Both the position numbers and the translations under genes were made by a program. From Spirochaetaceae bacterium (GTDB taxonomy: Bacteria; Spirochaetota; Spirochaetia; DSM-27196; PXBQ01), in contig REEC01000118.1 of the NCBI GenBank assembly GCA_007695285.1, positions 1-64,000 of the forward strand: a stretch of DNA of 64,000 nucleotides, read 5' to 3'. A model generated the notes under the pieces. It did not search any database. It saw only the letters and a program-made list of their open reading frames with translations, and had not been told where the DNA came from. Positions 6,527 to 18,500 of the stretch are shown in pieces; positions within the stretch are counted from its first letter, which is position 1, and every line of letters begins with the position of its first letter.

Positions 6527-8236
6527 TCACAACGGTAGAGGGCAGTCGGCCGCCATTAATTTGGAGAACTCTCCGGCCGGGACCGGTTTGCTAAAGAAAA
6601 AGCCTTGCATCTCGCGGCCGCCGATCCGCTTCAGGATCGCGTACTGCGCGGCGGTCTCGACCCCCTCGATCAAGATTTCCTTGCCACGCGAGCGGACGCT
6701 GCTGAGAATCGTTGCGACGTACACGATGTCCTCGGGCGACTGCTCGATCTCCTTCACGAACGTCCGGTCGAGCTTCAGAACGCGCGCCGGTAACCGCTTG
6801 AGGTAGCTGAGCGACGAGTAGCCGGTTCCAAAATCGTCGATCCACAGATCGACCGCAAGCGCGGATAACCGAGTCATCTGCGCGATCGCCGCTTCGGGAT
6901 CGGCCATGCAGCTGCTCTCGGTGATCTCCAACTTCAGCCGCCATGGTTCGGTGATTCCGGCGCTACGAAGCGCGCTGCCGACGATGTCCGGAAGATCGGG
7001 TTGCCCAAAATCACGGGCGCTCAAGTTGATCGAGACAAAAAAATCGTGATTGTCGGACCACGCGGAGAGCTGCTTCGTGGCCGTGAAGAGCACCCATCGG
7101 CCGAGCTGTTTGACGAGCCCTGATTCCTCGGCGAATGCGATGAATTGGCCTGGTTGGAGAAATCCCATTTCGGGGTGGTTCCAGCGGACAAGCGCCTCCG
7201 CGCCGACAATCCGCCCATCGTTCCCGACGATAGGCTGGTAATGCAGCTCGAACTGCCCCTCTTCGAACGCCACGCGCAGATCCGATATGAGTTTTATGCG
7301 GAGCACGGCATCTTCATGCAGCTTGCGGTTGTACATATGAAACGGGGAGTTCTGCCGTTGCGCCTCGATACACGCCGACACCGCGTGTTGAGTGAGGTCG
7401 GCGGCGTCGGCGCCGTCGTCCGGAAAGATCGAGACTCCGATGTTTGCCGTGACCGAAAGGTACTGTGCCTTAAAATGGTACGGTACGTTGATCGCCTCAC
7501 TTATGGATCGCGCGGTCACCGCAACGTCGCTTTTTCGTTTCACCTCTGAAAGCAATACGGCGAGTTGATCACCCTCGAACCTGAAAACGTGATCGGCCGG
7601 CTTCAAGCACCGCTTCACCCGAATCGCGGTATCTTCGAGCAACAGATCCCCGTAGCGATGCCCATAGAGGCGGATCACCTCGTCGATACCGCGCAGCTGT
7701 ATGAACAGCAAGGCCATTTCGGCTTTGCGCGGCACCAGTTCCGCGCCGGCGGTTTCTCGCTCCAGCATGGTCTCCAGCGACCTGCGGTTCAACAATCCGG
7801 TGGTGGGATCATAGAACTCGTAGCTATTCAGTTTGGATTCGATCCGGGAGAACCGCGTCATATCCCAGGTTCTGACAAGCACGTGCGTCGCATTCGCGTC
7901 GTCGGAAGGATACGGCGACATCGTAACTTGCATCGTTCGCTCGAACGGTCCAAAAAGGAAGGTTGCAATATAATCAATCGATTCTCCGGTGAAGCACCGG
8001 TCGATGTTATGTTTAATGTTTCTCTGGAAGTTCTCGTCGCCCCAGACCTCGGCAACAGTTCGACCGAGGATATCTTCACGGTTCATCTCCATCGCCTCGC
8101 AATAACTGCGATTCACTAGCTCATACCGGTAGTCGCGTGATATGAGCGTGATGTAGTCGGGCGAGTGGTCGAGTATGAAAGCCAGTCTTAAGCTTGTTTC
8201 GTTGTCGTTGCCGGACGCGCCGTGACTTCGTACCAA
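6527..8236 (-). CDS. PAS - degenerate GGDEF - EAL protein, predicted c-di-GMP phosphodiesterase
   Basis: The protein (569 residues from the chosen TTG) has a PAS domain (about 15-125; DHSPDYITLISRDYRYELVN), a GGDEF-fold domain (about 140-300) and an EAL domain (about 320-555). The cyclase motif reads EGDQL instead of GGDEF, so cyclase activity is unlikely. The EAL domain keeps EALVRW, the DDFGTGYSSLSYLKRLP loop and IEGVET, so it should hydrolyse c-di-GMP, perhaps controlled by the GGDEF-like and PAS parts. The frame is open to a GTG at 8326, but AAAGGTGA precedes the TTG at 8236 and homology begins about ten residues later. No transmembrane segment. Confidence 0.85.
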   Translation of the reverse strand: MVRSHGASGNDNETSLRLAFILDHSPDYITLISRDYRYELVNRSYCEAMEMNREDILGRTVAEVWGDENFQRNIKHNIDRCFTGESIDYIATFLFGPFERTMQVTMSPYPSDDANATHVLVRTWDMTRFSRIESKLNSYEFYDPTTGLLNRRSLETMLERETAGAELVPRKAEMALLFIQLRGIDEVIRLYGHRYGDLLLEDTAIRVKRCLKPADHVFRFEGDQLAVLLSEVKRKSDVAVTARSISEAINVPYHFKAQYLSVTANIGVSIFPDDGADAADLTQHAVSACIEAQRQNSPFHMYNRKLHEDAVLRIKLISDLRVAFEEGQFELHYQPIVGNDGRIVGAEALVRWNHPEMGFLQPGQFIAFAEESGLVKQLGRWVLFTATKQLSAWSDNHDFFVSINLSARDFGQPDLPDIVGSALRSAGITEPWRLKLEITESSCMADPEAAIAQMTRLSALAVDLWIDDFGTGYSSLSYLKRLPARVLKLDRTFVKEIEQSPEDIVYVATILSSVRSRGKEILIEGVETAAQYAILKRIGGREMQGFFFSKPVPAGEFSKLMAADCPLPL

Positions 8237-8486
8237 CGCTTTCACCTTTACACTATTCGAAATACTCGGATACAGAATTATGGTACATTGGAGACAATTT
8301 TTCCACACCGGTAGTCGAGGCGCCACGACGAAGCAGGCTTTAAACGTTATATGGCACCATCCGATCCTGCTACGCCGCGCTCTGTTCGCGGTGATTTCAC
8401 GCGCGTTGTAGCGGGTTCGGCCGCTTGAAACCGCCGGCGACGACCGGTACAGTTATCGTGCCGGAACCGAGAACGGAGGTGGGAAC

Positions 8487-8783
8487 ATGACACGGGAAGA
8501 ATTCACAGCGACACTCGAGCAGGCCGAACCACCGGCCTCGCTGTCCGACGCGCTTCGGGCGCTGTGGCTCGACAAAAAATCGGACTGGAAGCGCTCGCAC
8601 GGCGTCGTTCAAGACATGCCCGGGAAGACCGGCAGTCGCATTCACGCGTACCTGCACCGCAAGGAAGGCGACCTCGGCAACGCCCAGTACTGGTACTCGA
8701 AGGCCGGCGCAACGATGCCGTCGGGCACGCTTGACGAGGAATGGGAATTTCTTGTCGACGAAGTGGTCGCCGGGCGCCTGTAG
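8487..8783 (+). CDS. Conserved hypothetical protein, 98 residues
   Basis: The protein reads DKKSDWKRSHGVVQDMPGKTGSRIHAYLHRKEGDLGNAQYWYSKAG, a pattern found in a widespread family of small cytoplasmic proteins of unknown function; the central HAYLHRKEGDLGNAxYWY block is its hallmark. It looks all-helical, with no signal or membrane segment. GGAGG with good spacing precedes the ATG. It is flanked by convergent and divergent genes, so it is probably transcribed alone. Confidence 0.75.
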   Translation: MTREEFTATLEQAEPPASLSDALRALWLDKKSDWKRSHGVVQDMPGKTGSRIHAYLHRKEGDLGNAQYWYSKAGATMPSGTLDEEWEFLVDEVVAGRL

Positions 8784-8813
8784 CAACTACCGTCGGCGCC
8801 GAGCGTCCGGTTC

Positions 8814-9260
8814 TCAACGCGTCAGCAGGATGATACTGATGTAACCGAGGCCGAATGAGCTCGCGGCGACCGCCGCGGAGATCCTGTGTTCGGTCGAGCC
8901 CGGCTCGAGCACAAACGCGTTCAGGAACAGGCCGGTAAACCCGATCGTGTTGAACAATGCGTGTGGCCAGACAAACCGCAACATACCGCGGTACGCGATG
9001 AACCCCATCGACGCGGTTATCGTCGCGGCGCCGAGCGTCGAGTAGCCGAGGATCGGATGCACGTCCCACTCGAGCGCACCCGCGGTCACGGTCGCGGCGA
9101 GCAGCACCATCGTCGTATATCCGCCGATCCTGTGCAGATTGTTGTTGACGATCACGTCGGAAATCCGGATCGCCGGCGCGTCGGCGCTCTGCGCGTGAAC
9201 GCGTCCTGCGCCCACGGCCATAATCATCACAGCAAGAGTGACCGGAAATACTCTTTTCAT
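8814..9260 (-). CDS. Exported or membrane protein with four helices, possibly haem-binding
   Basis: The 148-residue protein has an N-terminal signal peptide (MKRVFPVTLAVMIMAVGAGRVHAQ) and four hydrophobic helices. A histidine stands at the start of each helix (NNLHRIGGY, WDVHPILGY, VWPHALFN, STEHRISAA), a spacing reminiscent of cytochrome b561-like four-helix proteins; haem binding is inference only. The ATG at 9260 is chosen because it starts the signal peptide and has GGGGGT upstream. No clear neighbour partner. Confidence 0.6.
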   Translation of the reverse strand: MKRVFPVTLAVMIMAVGAGRVHAQSADAPAIRISDVIVNNNLHRIGGYTTMVLLAATVTAGALEWDVHPILGYSTLGAATITASMGFIAYRGMLRFVWPHALFNTIGFTGLFLNAFVLEPGSTEHRISAAVAASSFGLGYISIILLTR

Positions 9261-9324
9261 TTCGTACCCCCATACGAGTAAACAAAAGAATCCGCGCATG
9301 GTGCGAAGGCGGGGAAGTTACCGG

Positions 9325-11139
9325 TTACCGCCGTTTTCTTCCGCTCGCTGCCAACACGGTTTTTCGGATCCGGATCGAGTTCGGCGTTACTTCGAGCAGT
9401 TCGTCCTCGCGGATGAAGTTGATCGCGCTTTCGAGAGTCATGAGCCGTGGCGGCGTGAGAATCACGTTCTCATCGCGCGCGGCGGCGCGCATGTTTGTGA
9501 GTTTTTTTGTCTTGCACGGGTTCACGTCGAGGTCGTTCTCGCGGTTGTGCTCGCCGACGACCATGCCCTCGTACACCGGGACGCCCGGCGGCAGGAAGAG
9601 CTGGCCGCGCGGCTCGAGGTTGTACAACGCGTACGGCACCGTGACGCCGGTCCGGTCCGAGACGAGCGAGCCCGTGAACCGGCTCGGGAAGTCACCACGG
9701 TGCGGTTCGTACCCGTCGAGGTACGCGTGCATGATGCCGGTCCCGCGCGTATCGGTGAGAAGCTCGTCGCGGTACCCGATCAAAGAGCGCGACGGAACCG
9801 AGAACTCGAGCCGGGTACGGTTGCCCGCGTGACTTTCGAGTGCAACGAGACGACCACGGCGCATCGTGAGTTTCTGCGTAACGATTCCCGAGAACTCGTC
9901 GCCGCAATCGATCATGAGCCGTTCGATCGGCTCAAGTATCTTCCCGTTTTCCTTCCGGAAGATCACCTCCGGCCGGCCGACGCACATCTCGTACCCTTCG
10001 CGCCGCATCGTCTCGATCAGGATCGCCATTTGAAATTCGCCTCGCCCTTTCACGACGACACCTTCGCGCTCCGGGGCGTCGTCGATCACGAGCGACACGT
10101 TACGAAGCGTCTCTTTCATGAGCCGCTCGCGCAGTTTTGTGCCCTGGACGTACCGTCCTTCGCGTCCCGCGAACGGCGAGCTGTTCCGCGCGAACAGCAT
10201 AGAGACCGTCGGCTCGTCGACGACAATCCGTTTCATCGGTTTTGGGTTGTCGCGCGTGCAGATCGTATCGCCGATATGAACCTCGTCGATCCCGGACAAC
10301 ACCGCGATGTCGCCCGGCTCGACGGCCGGCGCCTCGACGATAGAAACCCCTTCGTACACCTGAAGACGCGAAACCTTGAGCGGCTGTTGCGTATCGGCCG
10401 CGTCGATGCGCACGAGCATGTCGTTCGCCTTGATCGCGCGATTGGAGACACGACCGATCGCGAGCCGTCCGAGGTAGTCCGAGTATCCCAGGTCCGAAAC
10501 AAGCATCTGGAACGGCAGATCGTCCTTCACGATCGGCGCAGGAATCTCATCGACGATCATGTCGAGCAGGACCGATAAGTCGCGCCCTTCTTCTTCGACC
10601 GTGCGCTGCGCAATCCCGTCGCGCGCGATCGCGTAGACGTGAGGGAACTCCATCTGCGCGTCGGTCGCGTCGAGGTCGATAAAGAGGCTCGAGACCTCGT
10701 CGAGCACGACGTGCGGGCGCGCGTCTTTCCTGTCGATCTTGTTGATCACGACGATCACGCGGAGCCCGAGCTGCAACGTTTTTCGCAACACAAAACGCGT
10801 CTGCGGAAGCGGACCTTCAGCGGCGTCGACGATCAAAAGCGCGCCGTCGACCATCGAGAGAGCGCGCTCGACCTCGCCTCCAAAGTCGGCGTGCCCCGGC
10901 GTATCGATTATATTTACCTTGACGCCGTTCCACGCGACCGCGCAGTTTTTTGCCGCGATCGTGATACCGCGCTCGCGTTCGAGATCGAGACGGTCCATCA
11001 CGCGTTCCTCGAGCACCGCGCCTTCGCGGAAAAGCCCGCTTCGACGGAACATCGCGTCGACAAGTGTGGTCTTCCCGTGATCGACGTGCGCGATGATCGC
11101 AATATTTCGAATACCGTTATTTCGGTTCTCTTGACTCAT
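9325..11139 (-). CDS. typA: Ribosome-associated translational GTPase TypA/BipA
   Basis: The 604-residue protein opens with IRNIAIIAHVDHGKTTLVDAMFRRSG (P-loop), then RGITIAAKNCAV (switch I), DTPGHADFGGEVER (G3) and NKIDRKDARP (G4), followed by EF-G-like domains II, III and V and the BipA-specific C-terminal domain (RSLIGYRDELLTDTRGTGIM). BipA binds the 70S ribosome and is needed for stress adaptation and 50S assembly. AGGAG lies before the ATG at 11139. It is separated from neighbours by about 100 bp on the upstream side and appears to be a single-gene unit. Confidence 0.95.
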   Translation of the reverse strand: MSQENRNNGIRNIAIIAHVDHGKTTLVDAMFRRSGLFREGAVLEERVMDRLDLERERGITIAAKNCAVAWNGVKVNIIDTPGHADFGGEVERALSMVDGALLIVDAAEGPLPQTRFVLRKTLQLGLRVIVVINKIDRKDARPHVVLDEVSSLFIDLDATDAQMEFPHVYAIARDGIAQRTVEEEGRDLSVLLDMIVDEIPAPIVKDDLPFQMLVSDLGYSDYLGRLAIGRVSNRAIKANDMLVRIDAADTQQPLKVSRLQVYEGVSIVEAPAVEPGDIAVLSGIDEVHIGDTICTRDNPKPMKRIVVDEPTVSMLFARNSSPFAGREGRYVQGTKLRERLMKETLRNVSLVIDDAPEREGVVVKGRGEFQMAILIETMRREGYEMCVGRPEVIFRKENGKILEPIERLMIDCGDEFSGIVTQKLTMRRGRLVALESHAGNRTRLEFSVPSRSLIGYRDELLTDTRGTGIMHAYLDGYEPHRGDFPSRFTGSLVSDRTGVTVPYALYNLEPRGQLFLPPGVPVYEGMVVGEHNRENDLDVNPCKTKKLTNMRAAARDENVILTPPRLMTLESAINFIREDELLEVTPNSIRIRKTVLAASGRKRR

Positions 11140-11238
11140 TTTTCTCCTCGGTCGGCGCAGGACACGTCCCGAGTGTGTGTAGCACGGTCACCGAGCTGTG
11201 TCTATACGCGGTGTTGTCGCGCGATCCCCCTCCGCGGG

Positions 11239-13812
11239 TTACCGCGCCGGTTCAAGTAGACGAATCTGAGTCGCATTCTCGTTCTCGCGCGCGATATCGA
11301 TCGGTGTTCTCCCTCGTGCGTTTCGAATACTGAGATCCCCGCGGAGTGAAACCAGATACTCGATCGCCTCGGTCGGCGCGTTGCTCAAGAGCGCACGATG
11401 CAACGGTGTGTTGCCCCGGTTATCCTGTTCATTGACATTGAACCGATCGACGAGAGCCTCGAGGCGACCACCGCCGTGCAGGAACGCTATGTCGAGAGCG
11501 GTTTGACCCTGCGCGTTCTCTGAGAAGATATCGACGCCAAGGGACCGTCCGACACGGATGAGGTCACCGTGGCTTTCGGAAACCGCGACGTGAAGCGGAG
11601 TATTTCCGTCAAAGTCACGCGCACTCACCGGCGCGCCGGCCTCGATCAAGGCCACGGCAGTACTCGCGTGCCCCGCTTGGACGACGTCAAAAAGCGGCGT
11701 CCGTCCCCGTGAGTCGCGCGTGTCCGGTGACGCACCGTGCGCGAGCAGGACACGGACGACGTCACCGTCGTCGCGGCGCGCCGCTTCGTGCAGCGGCGTA
11801 CGTCCTTCGTTGTTCCTCGATTCGAGCTCCGCTTCGCGTGTGAGGAGCAGTTCGATCGCTCTCTCGGCGTCACGCGGCCCGATCACGTGAAGCGGCGAGT
11901 TACCTTGCGCATCGCGGGTCGCCACTTGTGCACCCGCGACGGTCAAGAGCCTAAGCGCCTCGACTTCGCCGAGTCTCGCGGCCTGATGCAGCGCCGTGTT
12001 ACCGGCACGGTCACGCGCGTGCACATCGGCGCCGAGATCGAGCAGCTGTTGGACCGAATCGGTGCGTCCGTCGGTGACCGCCGAGGCGAGCAATGTGTTG
12101 TCCGCGGTATCGCGAATCGAAAGCACGTCCGCGGTAAAAAAACGACCGCGCCACTCTCGATCGTGGTCGAACGCGAATGATATCGGCGAACGGCCTTCGT
12201 TGTTGAGTGCGTAGAGGTTTGCCCCGGCTGAGATCAAGGCGTGCGCAGCGTCGGTCGCGCGGCTGCGGATCGCGGTGTGGAGCGGTGTTTCTCCCGTGCC
12301 GTTTCTCACCGAAACCGTCATCCCGTTTTCGAGCAGATACTCCACCGCGTCCGGTCGGTTATCGCGCGCGGCAGCGTGCAGGAGCGAGTTGCCGTCCGTA
12401 TCGCGCAATGAGACTCCCGCAGCGTCGACAAACCACTCGATCACACCCGAGCCGAACTCGAACGCCGCGCGAGCCGGTGAATCGCCCGCGTTATTCTCAA
12501 TAAAGACGCCGGCACCGGCCGCAAGAAGCAACTCCGCCACAGACCGATCCCGTCGGCGAACCGCGTCGAGCAACGCCGTCGTCCCTTCGTCGTTCTGCAC
12601 ATTTACGTCCGCACCACCGGAGAGCAGAAGCCGCACGAGATCGCTGCGAAACTCGCTCGACGTATCGAGCCTCACCACCCGATGAAGCGCGGTATCACCT
12701 CCGGAGTTGCGCAGCGATGCGTTCACGCGATTGGCAATCAAAATCTCTATCGCTTCTCGCGGCGTTGCCGAGACCAACGCAAAGTGGAACACACCGTTCC
12801 CGTCGAGATCACGCGCGGAGGCTCCCGCGCCCGCGTCGAGAAGGACTTCGGCGGCCGGCAGGTGCGCGTTCGCCAAGGCGTGGTGAAGCGCGGTCCGCCC
12901 GGATGAATCGAGCGCGTCGAGCTCCGCACCGCGGTCGTTCAACAACCGGACAATCCCTGTGTGCCCACCGGACGCCGCGTTATGAAGCGCGGTCGCGCGA
13001 TCGGCGAACCGAGAATTCCAGTTGCGGCTCGCAACGGTCCGGTAGAAGAACAGGAAATCTTCATCGCGCGGAAGAGGTGCATCGCGCCCAATCAAAACCT
13101 CGGCAACCCGCGCCTTCTCGTATCTCTCCGTGTTCGTGAGGCCGGCGTCAAGCGGCGTCGCGCCCGAGGAGTCGCGCGCCGTGAGACTCGCTCCGACCGC
13201 GAGCAGGTGTTCGACGACCGAAACCCGCCCGGCAACGGATGCGTAGTGCAGCGGCGTTCGGCCGTGGTCGTCGGTCCGACGGGCAGTAGCCGGTGTGAAT
13301 GCCGCTTCGTACAGCTCGGTCGGACCGTCGAGAATCGTTTCAATCGGTGTCGCTCCGGTTTGGTCTTCCGAAAAAAGCGAAGCACCGTGTTCCACCAGGA
13401 CCGAAACGATAGACGCGCGCCCGAGTTCGACCGCGTAATGCAACGGGGTTTTTCGGTCCGGATCACGGGAATCCGGTTCCGCACCGCGTTGAAGAAGAAG
13501 CACGGCCGCCCGATGGTTACCGTCGATCACCGCAACGTGCAAAGGTGTCCGCCCTTCGGCATCGACCTGTTCAAGATCGACATGAAGCCCGAACAACCTT
13601 TCAAGCGCTTCGGTATCACCACGCCCGATGATTCCCGCGAGGGAGTCATCGACGTCATCGATCTCTTCGGCGGGTTCGGGCTCCGGCTGCTCGGGCATCG
13701 GGGTCGCGCACGAGAGCAACAGCGCCGCGAAACCGAAAAGCACTGCAAAAATGCGGACCACCCGACCTACTGCCGTCCGATCGCTCACGCCGTATTTGTC
13801 GTTCGTCTTCAT
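11239..13812 (-). CDS. Ankyrin-repeat lipoprotein, 857 residues
   Basis: After an N-terminal positive segment and hydrophobic helix the lipobox ALLLSC marks a lipoprotein, followed by a proline/glutamate linker (MPEQPEPEPAEEIDD). The rest is about twenty ankyrin repeats of 33 residues with the usual G-x-TPLHxA and LLxxGAxxxxxD pattern (for example GRTPLHVAVIDGNHRAAVLL). A protein-binding scaffold anchored at the cell envelope is likely. The frame stays open far upstream through the preceding gene, but that part is antisense-like; ATG 13812 follows AGGA and begins the signal peptide. ATGs at 13836 and 13848 are alternatives. It sits directly downstream of the SUMF1-like gene and is probably cotranscribed with it. 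Confidence 0.85.
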   Translation of the reverse strand: MKTNDKYGVSDRTAVGRVVRIFAVLFGFAALLLSCATPMPEQPEPEPAEEIDDVDDSLAGIIGRGDTEALERLFGLHVDLEQVDAEGRTPLHVAVIDGNHRAAVLLLQRGAEPDSRDPDRKTPLHYAVELGRASIVSVLVEHGASLFSEDQTGATPIETILDGPTELYEAAFTPATARRTDDHGRTPLHYASVAGRVSVVEHLLAVGASLTARDSSGATPLDAGLTNTERYEKARVAEVLIGRDAPLPRDEDFLFFYRTVASRNWNSRFADRATALHNAASGGHTGIVRLLNDRGAELDALDSSGRTALHHALANAHLPAAEVLLDAGAGASARDLDGNGVFHFALVSATPREAIEILIANRVNASLRNSGGDTALHRVVRLDTSSEFRSDLVRLLLSGGADVNVQNDEGTTALLDAVRRRDRSVAELLLAAGAGVFIENNAGDSPARAAFEFGSGVIEWFVDAAGVSLRDTDGNSLLHAAARDNRPDAVEYLLENGMTVSVRNGTGETPLHTAIRSRATDAAHALISAGANLYALNNEGRSPISFAFDHDREWRGRFFTADVLSIRDTADNTLLASAVTDGRTDSVQQLLDLGADVHARDRAGNTALHQAARLGEVEALRLLTVAGAQVATRDAQGNSPLHVIGPRDAERAIELLLTREAELESRNNEGRTPLHEAARRDDGDVVRVLLAHGASPDTRDSRGRTPLFDVVQAGHASTAVALIEAGAPVSARDFDGNTPLHVAVSESHGDLIRVGRSLGVDIFSENAQGQTALDIAFLHGGGRLEALVDRFNVNEQDNRGNTPLHRALLSNAPTEAIEYLVSLRGDLSIRNARGRTPIDIARENENATQIRLLEPAR

Positions 13813-13844
13813 TTTTTTCCTGCCTGTCGGTTTCATCTCTTTTT

Positions 13845-15395
<1,551 letters not shown>

Positions 15396-15459
15396 GTTAT
15401 TTACCCCGTAATCTACATTTCGGCGCGCCGTCGCGCCACTTGAGTAAGTATCTCCGTTA

Positions 15460-15489
15460 TTGTCACCGTCTTCAACGGTGCGTTATAGT
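15460..15489 (+). promoter_or_regulatory. Promoter with internal dyad upstream of the PHP-Cache fusion gene
   Basis: TTGTCA (15460-15465) and TATAGT (15484-15489) are spaced by 18 bp. Between them lies the dyad CACCGT-CTTCA-ACGGTG (15464-15480), which overlaps the -35 end. A regulator bound there would block RNA polymerase. The -10 box is so close to the first ATG (15501) that the message may be almost leaderless. Confidence 0.5.
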
Positions 15490-15500
15490 ATACTAGCCGT

Positions 15501-18500
15501 ATGGGAGTTGAGAACCAAAACCACCGGTCTTCGAAGGGCACGACGTACGTGACTGTCGATCTTCACTGCCACTCCGACGCGAGCGACGGGTACTACACGC
15601 CCGCGGCCGTAGCGGAGATGCTCGCGGACGCGGGAGTCGGTGTCGCGTCGCTCACGGATCACCAAACGTTGGTTGGGCTCGTGCCGTTTCACGATGTCGT
15701 GACCCGTCACGGAATCTCGCACATCGTCGGCGCCGAGCTACACGCGATGTTCGAAGGGAACGTGATACACGTTCTCGCATACGGGTTCGACTCCGACCAT
15801 TCCGCGCTCCGTGATGTCCTACCGGTTCCGGCCGGCGCGCGACGGCTCATCGAGGCGGTGCACGAAGCCGGGGGAATCGTCGTGCTCGCGCACCCGCTGC
15901 ATACCGCGTGGAAAGGCGCGGAGCTCGAAGAGAAGATCGAGCAGCTCGTCGAACTCGGGCTCGACGGACTCGAAGCGTACTACAAGCCGTACTCGCCCGA
16001 CGAGCAGGAGTACCTTGTTGGACTCGCCGACCGGTTCGAGATCATCACCTCGGCCGGAAGCGATTTCCACGGGCCAAATCAGCCGGGCACCCCGTCGCCC
16101 GGCGTCGCGATGCCGGTCCAACGCTGGAAACAGTTCCGCGAAGCGCTGGGAGACCACGCCCGGAACGGTATAGGCGGCAAAGGCGATAAACCCGACGAAA
16201 AGCTCGTGCAGGATCCACACCCCGGAACGATCAACTGGAGTTGGTTGCTTCTCCGAATTGTGGTGCCGTCGCTACTCGTAATCGGTTTTTTTGTAGCGCT
16301 TTTGTTCGGCGCTTTGATTCCCACGATCGAGAATATTCTCGTCGAGCGCAAGCGCGAAATGACGACCGAGCTCACGAACTCCGCCTGGAGCATCCTCCGT
16401 GACTACCACCGTGAAGCCGAGACAGGGAGTTTGACCGAGGCTGCGGCGCAGGAAGCCGCGAAAGAGAGAGTTCGACGCCTGCGGTACGGCCCCGACGAGA
16501 AGGACTACTTCTGGATCACCGACATGCACCCGCGGATGGTAATGCATCCGTATCGCGAGGACCTCGAAGGAAGCGATTTGACGGAATTCACCGACCCCGA
16601 CGGCGTGCGACCTTTTGTTGCGTTCGTCGAAACGGTCCGTGAAGAGTCGTCCGGATTTGTGCGGTACGTCTGGCAGTGGCAGGACGATCCGGACCGCCTC
16701 GAGGCGAAGGAGTCGTACGTCCGTGGATTCGAGCCGTGGGGATGGATTATCGGGACGGGAATGTACGTCGACGACGTCTCCGCGGAGATCGACCGAATCA
16801 CCAGGCGTTTAATGGACGCGTCGTTCATAGTCACGATCATTGCGGCGGCTCTCCTCCTGATGGTCGCGTACCAGAGCCTCAAAATCGAACGCAAACGCAG
16901 CGACGCCGAAGCGGAAATTCGGCTCTCGCACGAGCGATACCGTGCATTGGTAGAGTCATCGACAAGCGGCACGCTGCTGCTCGTCGACGGTCGGTGCACG
17001 TACGCGAACGCGTCGCTTCTCGAGGTCCTCGGGTACAGCGCAACCGAACTCGCGTTCCTCGATCTGCACGACATCGTGCTCGCCGACGACGATCAGACGC
17101 ACGAGTACCTCGATCTCATCGCCGAAGGGAACGAGATCCGCGAACCGTTCGATGCACGGCTCAGGAAAAAAGACGGCCAAACCGTCGCAATTCTGCTTTC
17201 GGCTACGTCGGTTTTTTTCTCGGGTCGGCGCGCAATTCTGCTCAGCGTGCAGGACATCACGCGGCACCGCGCGAAGCAATCCGACGTCGCGCGCGAGCAA
17301 CTCATCGCTCAACTCCAGACGTCTCTACTATTTCTCACCGAGCCCGTTCGCGACTCGATGACCCCACCCCACTCGTGCACGCTCGACACGCCGGTCGACG
17401 AGGCGGTTCGGATCATGACGCGCGAAGGCGTCGACGGTCTCACGATCCTCTCCCCGTCGGGTGATCTCGTCGGGATTGTAACAGACCACGATGTCAGGGA
17501 GCGCGTGGTCGCGGCGCAGCTCGACGTCCATCGGCCGGTTTCCCGGATCATGACTTCACCGGTCGTGACGATTTACGAGAGTTCGCCGGTGTTCGAGGCG
17601 ATGATGCTCGAACGCGAACACGGTGTCGGGCGGCTCGCGGTTATCGACGCGGGGGAGAAGCTCGTCGGGATGATAAAAAGCGCACGCGCGGTTCAACCCG
17701 ACCGGTACTCCGTCGTCGTACTGACGCAACAGATCGGACGGTCGCGTAGTATCGAAGAGCTGATCGAGTGCCGTGAAAAACTCCCATTCCTGATCAGCTC
17801 GTTGCTCGAGTCCGGTGCGCTCGCACGCAACATCTGCCACGTCACGACCACGGTCTCCGACGCGATTACCGAACGACTTATCAGCCTTGTCGTCGACGAG
17901 ATCGGCCCCCCACCGTGCCGCTTTGCGTTCGTCGCGCTCGGAAGCGAAGCGCGTCGCGAACAAACGCTCGCGACCGACCAGGACAACGCGCTTCTGTACC
18001 AGGACTCGACATCCGATCCGGACTCAGCAGCCGAGTACTTCCTCGAGTTGGGCGAGCGCGTGTGCGACGGACTCGCAAAAGTCGGATACGCGTACTGCAA
18101 GGGCGAGAATATGGCGAAAAATCCACTCTGGAATCGGCCGCTCGCGCAGTGGAAGCGATACTTTACCGAGTGGATCGCAGAACCCGACGACAAGGCGCTC
18201 GCGCACTGCAACGTCTTTTTCGACCGCCGGTGCGTGTTCGGCGACTCGTCGCTCGTTCACGAGCTCTGGAACGAGGTCGGAGCTTCTCTCGCCGAACATC
18301 CGGCCTTCTTCGCGTACATGGCCCGCAACACGTTGCAGTACAAACCGCCGATCGGGATGTTCGGCCGCATCGTGACCGGCTCGGCGGGCGAGCCGCGAAA
18401 CGCGTTCAACATCAAAGAAGCGATGTTGCCGATTGTGAATTTCGCGCGGTTGTACGCGCTGCAACACGAACTCGAAGACACAAACACGTTCGACCGACTC

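Noticed and set aside
9238-10578. 446-codon open frame on the plus strand opposite typA
   Set aside because: It is the antisense shadow of a clear GTPase gene; its composition is dominated by Arg/His/Asp codons arising from the G+C-rich opposite strand and it has no family resemblance.
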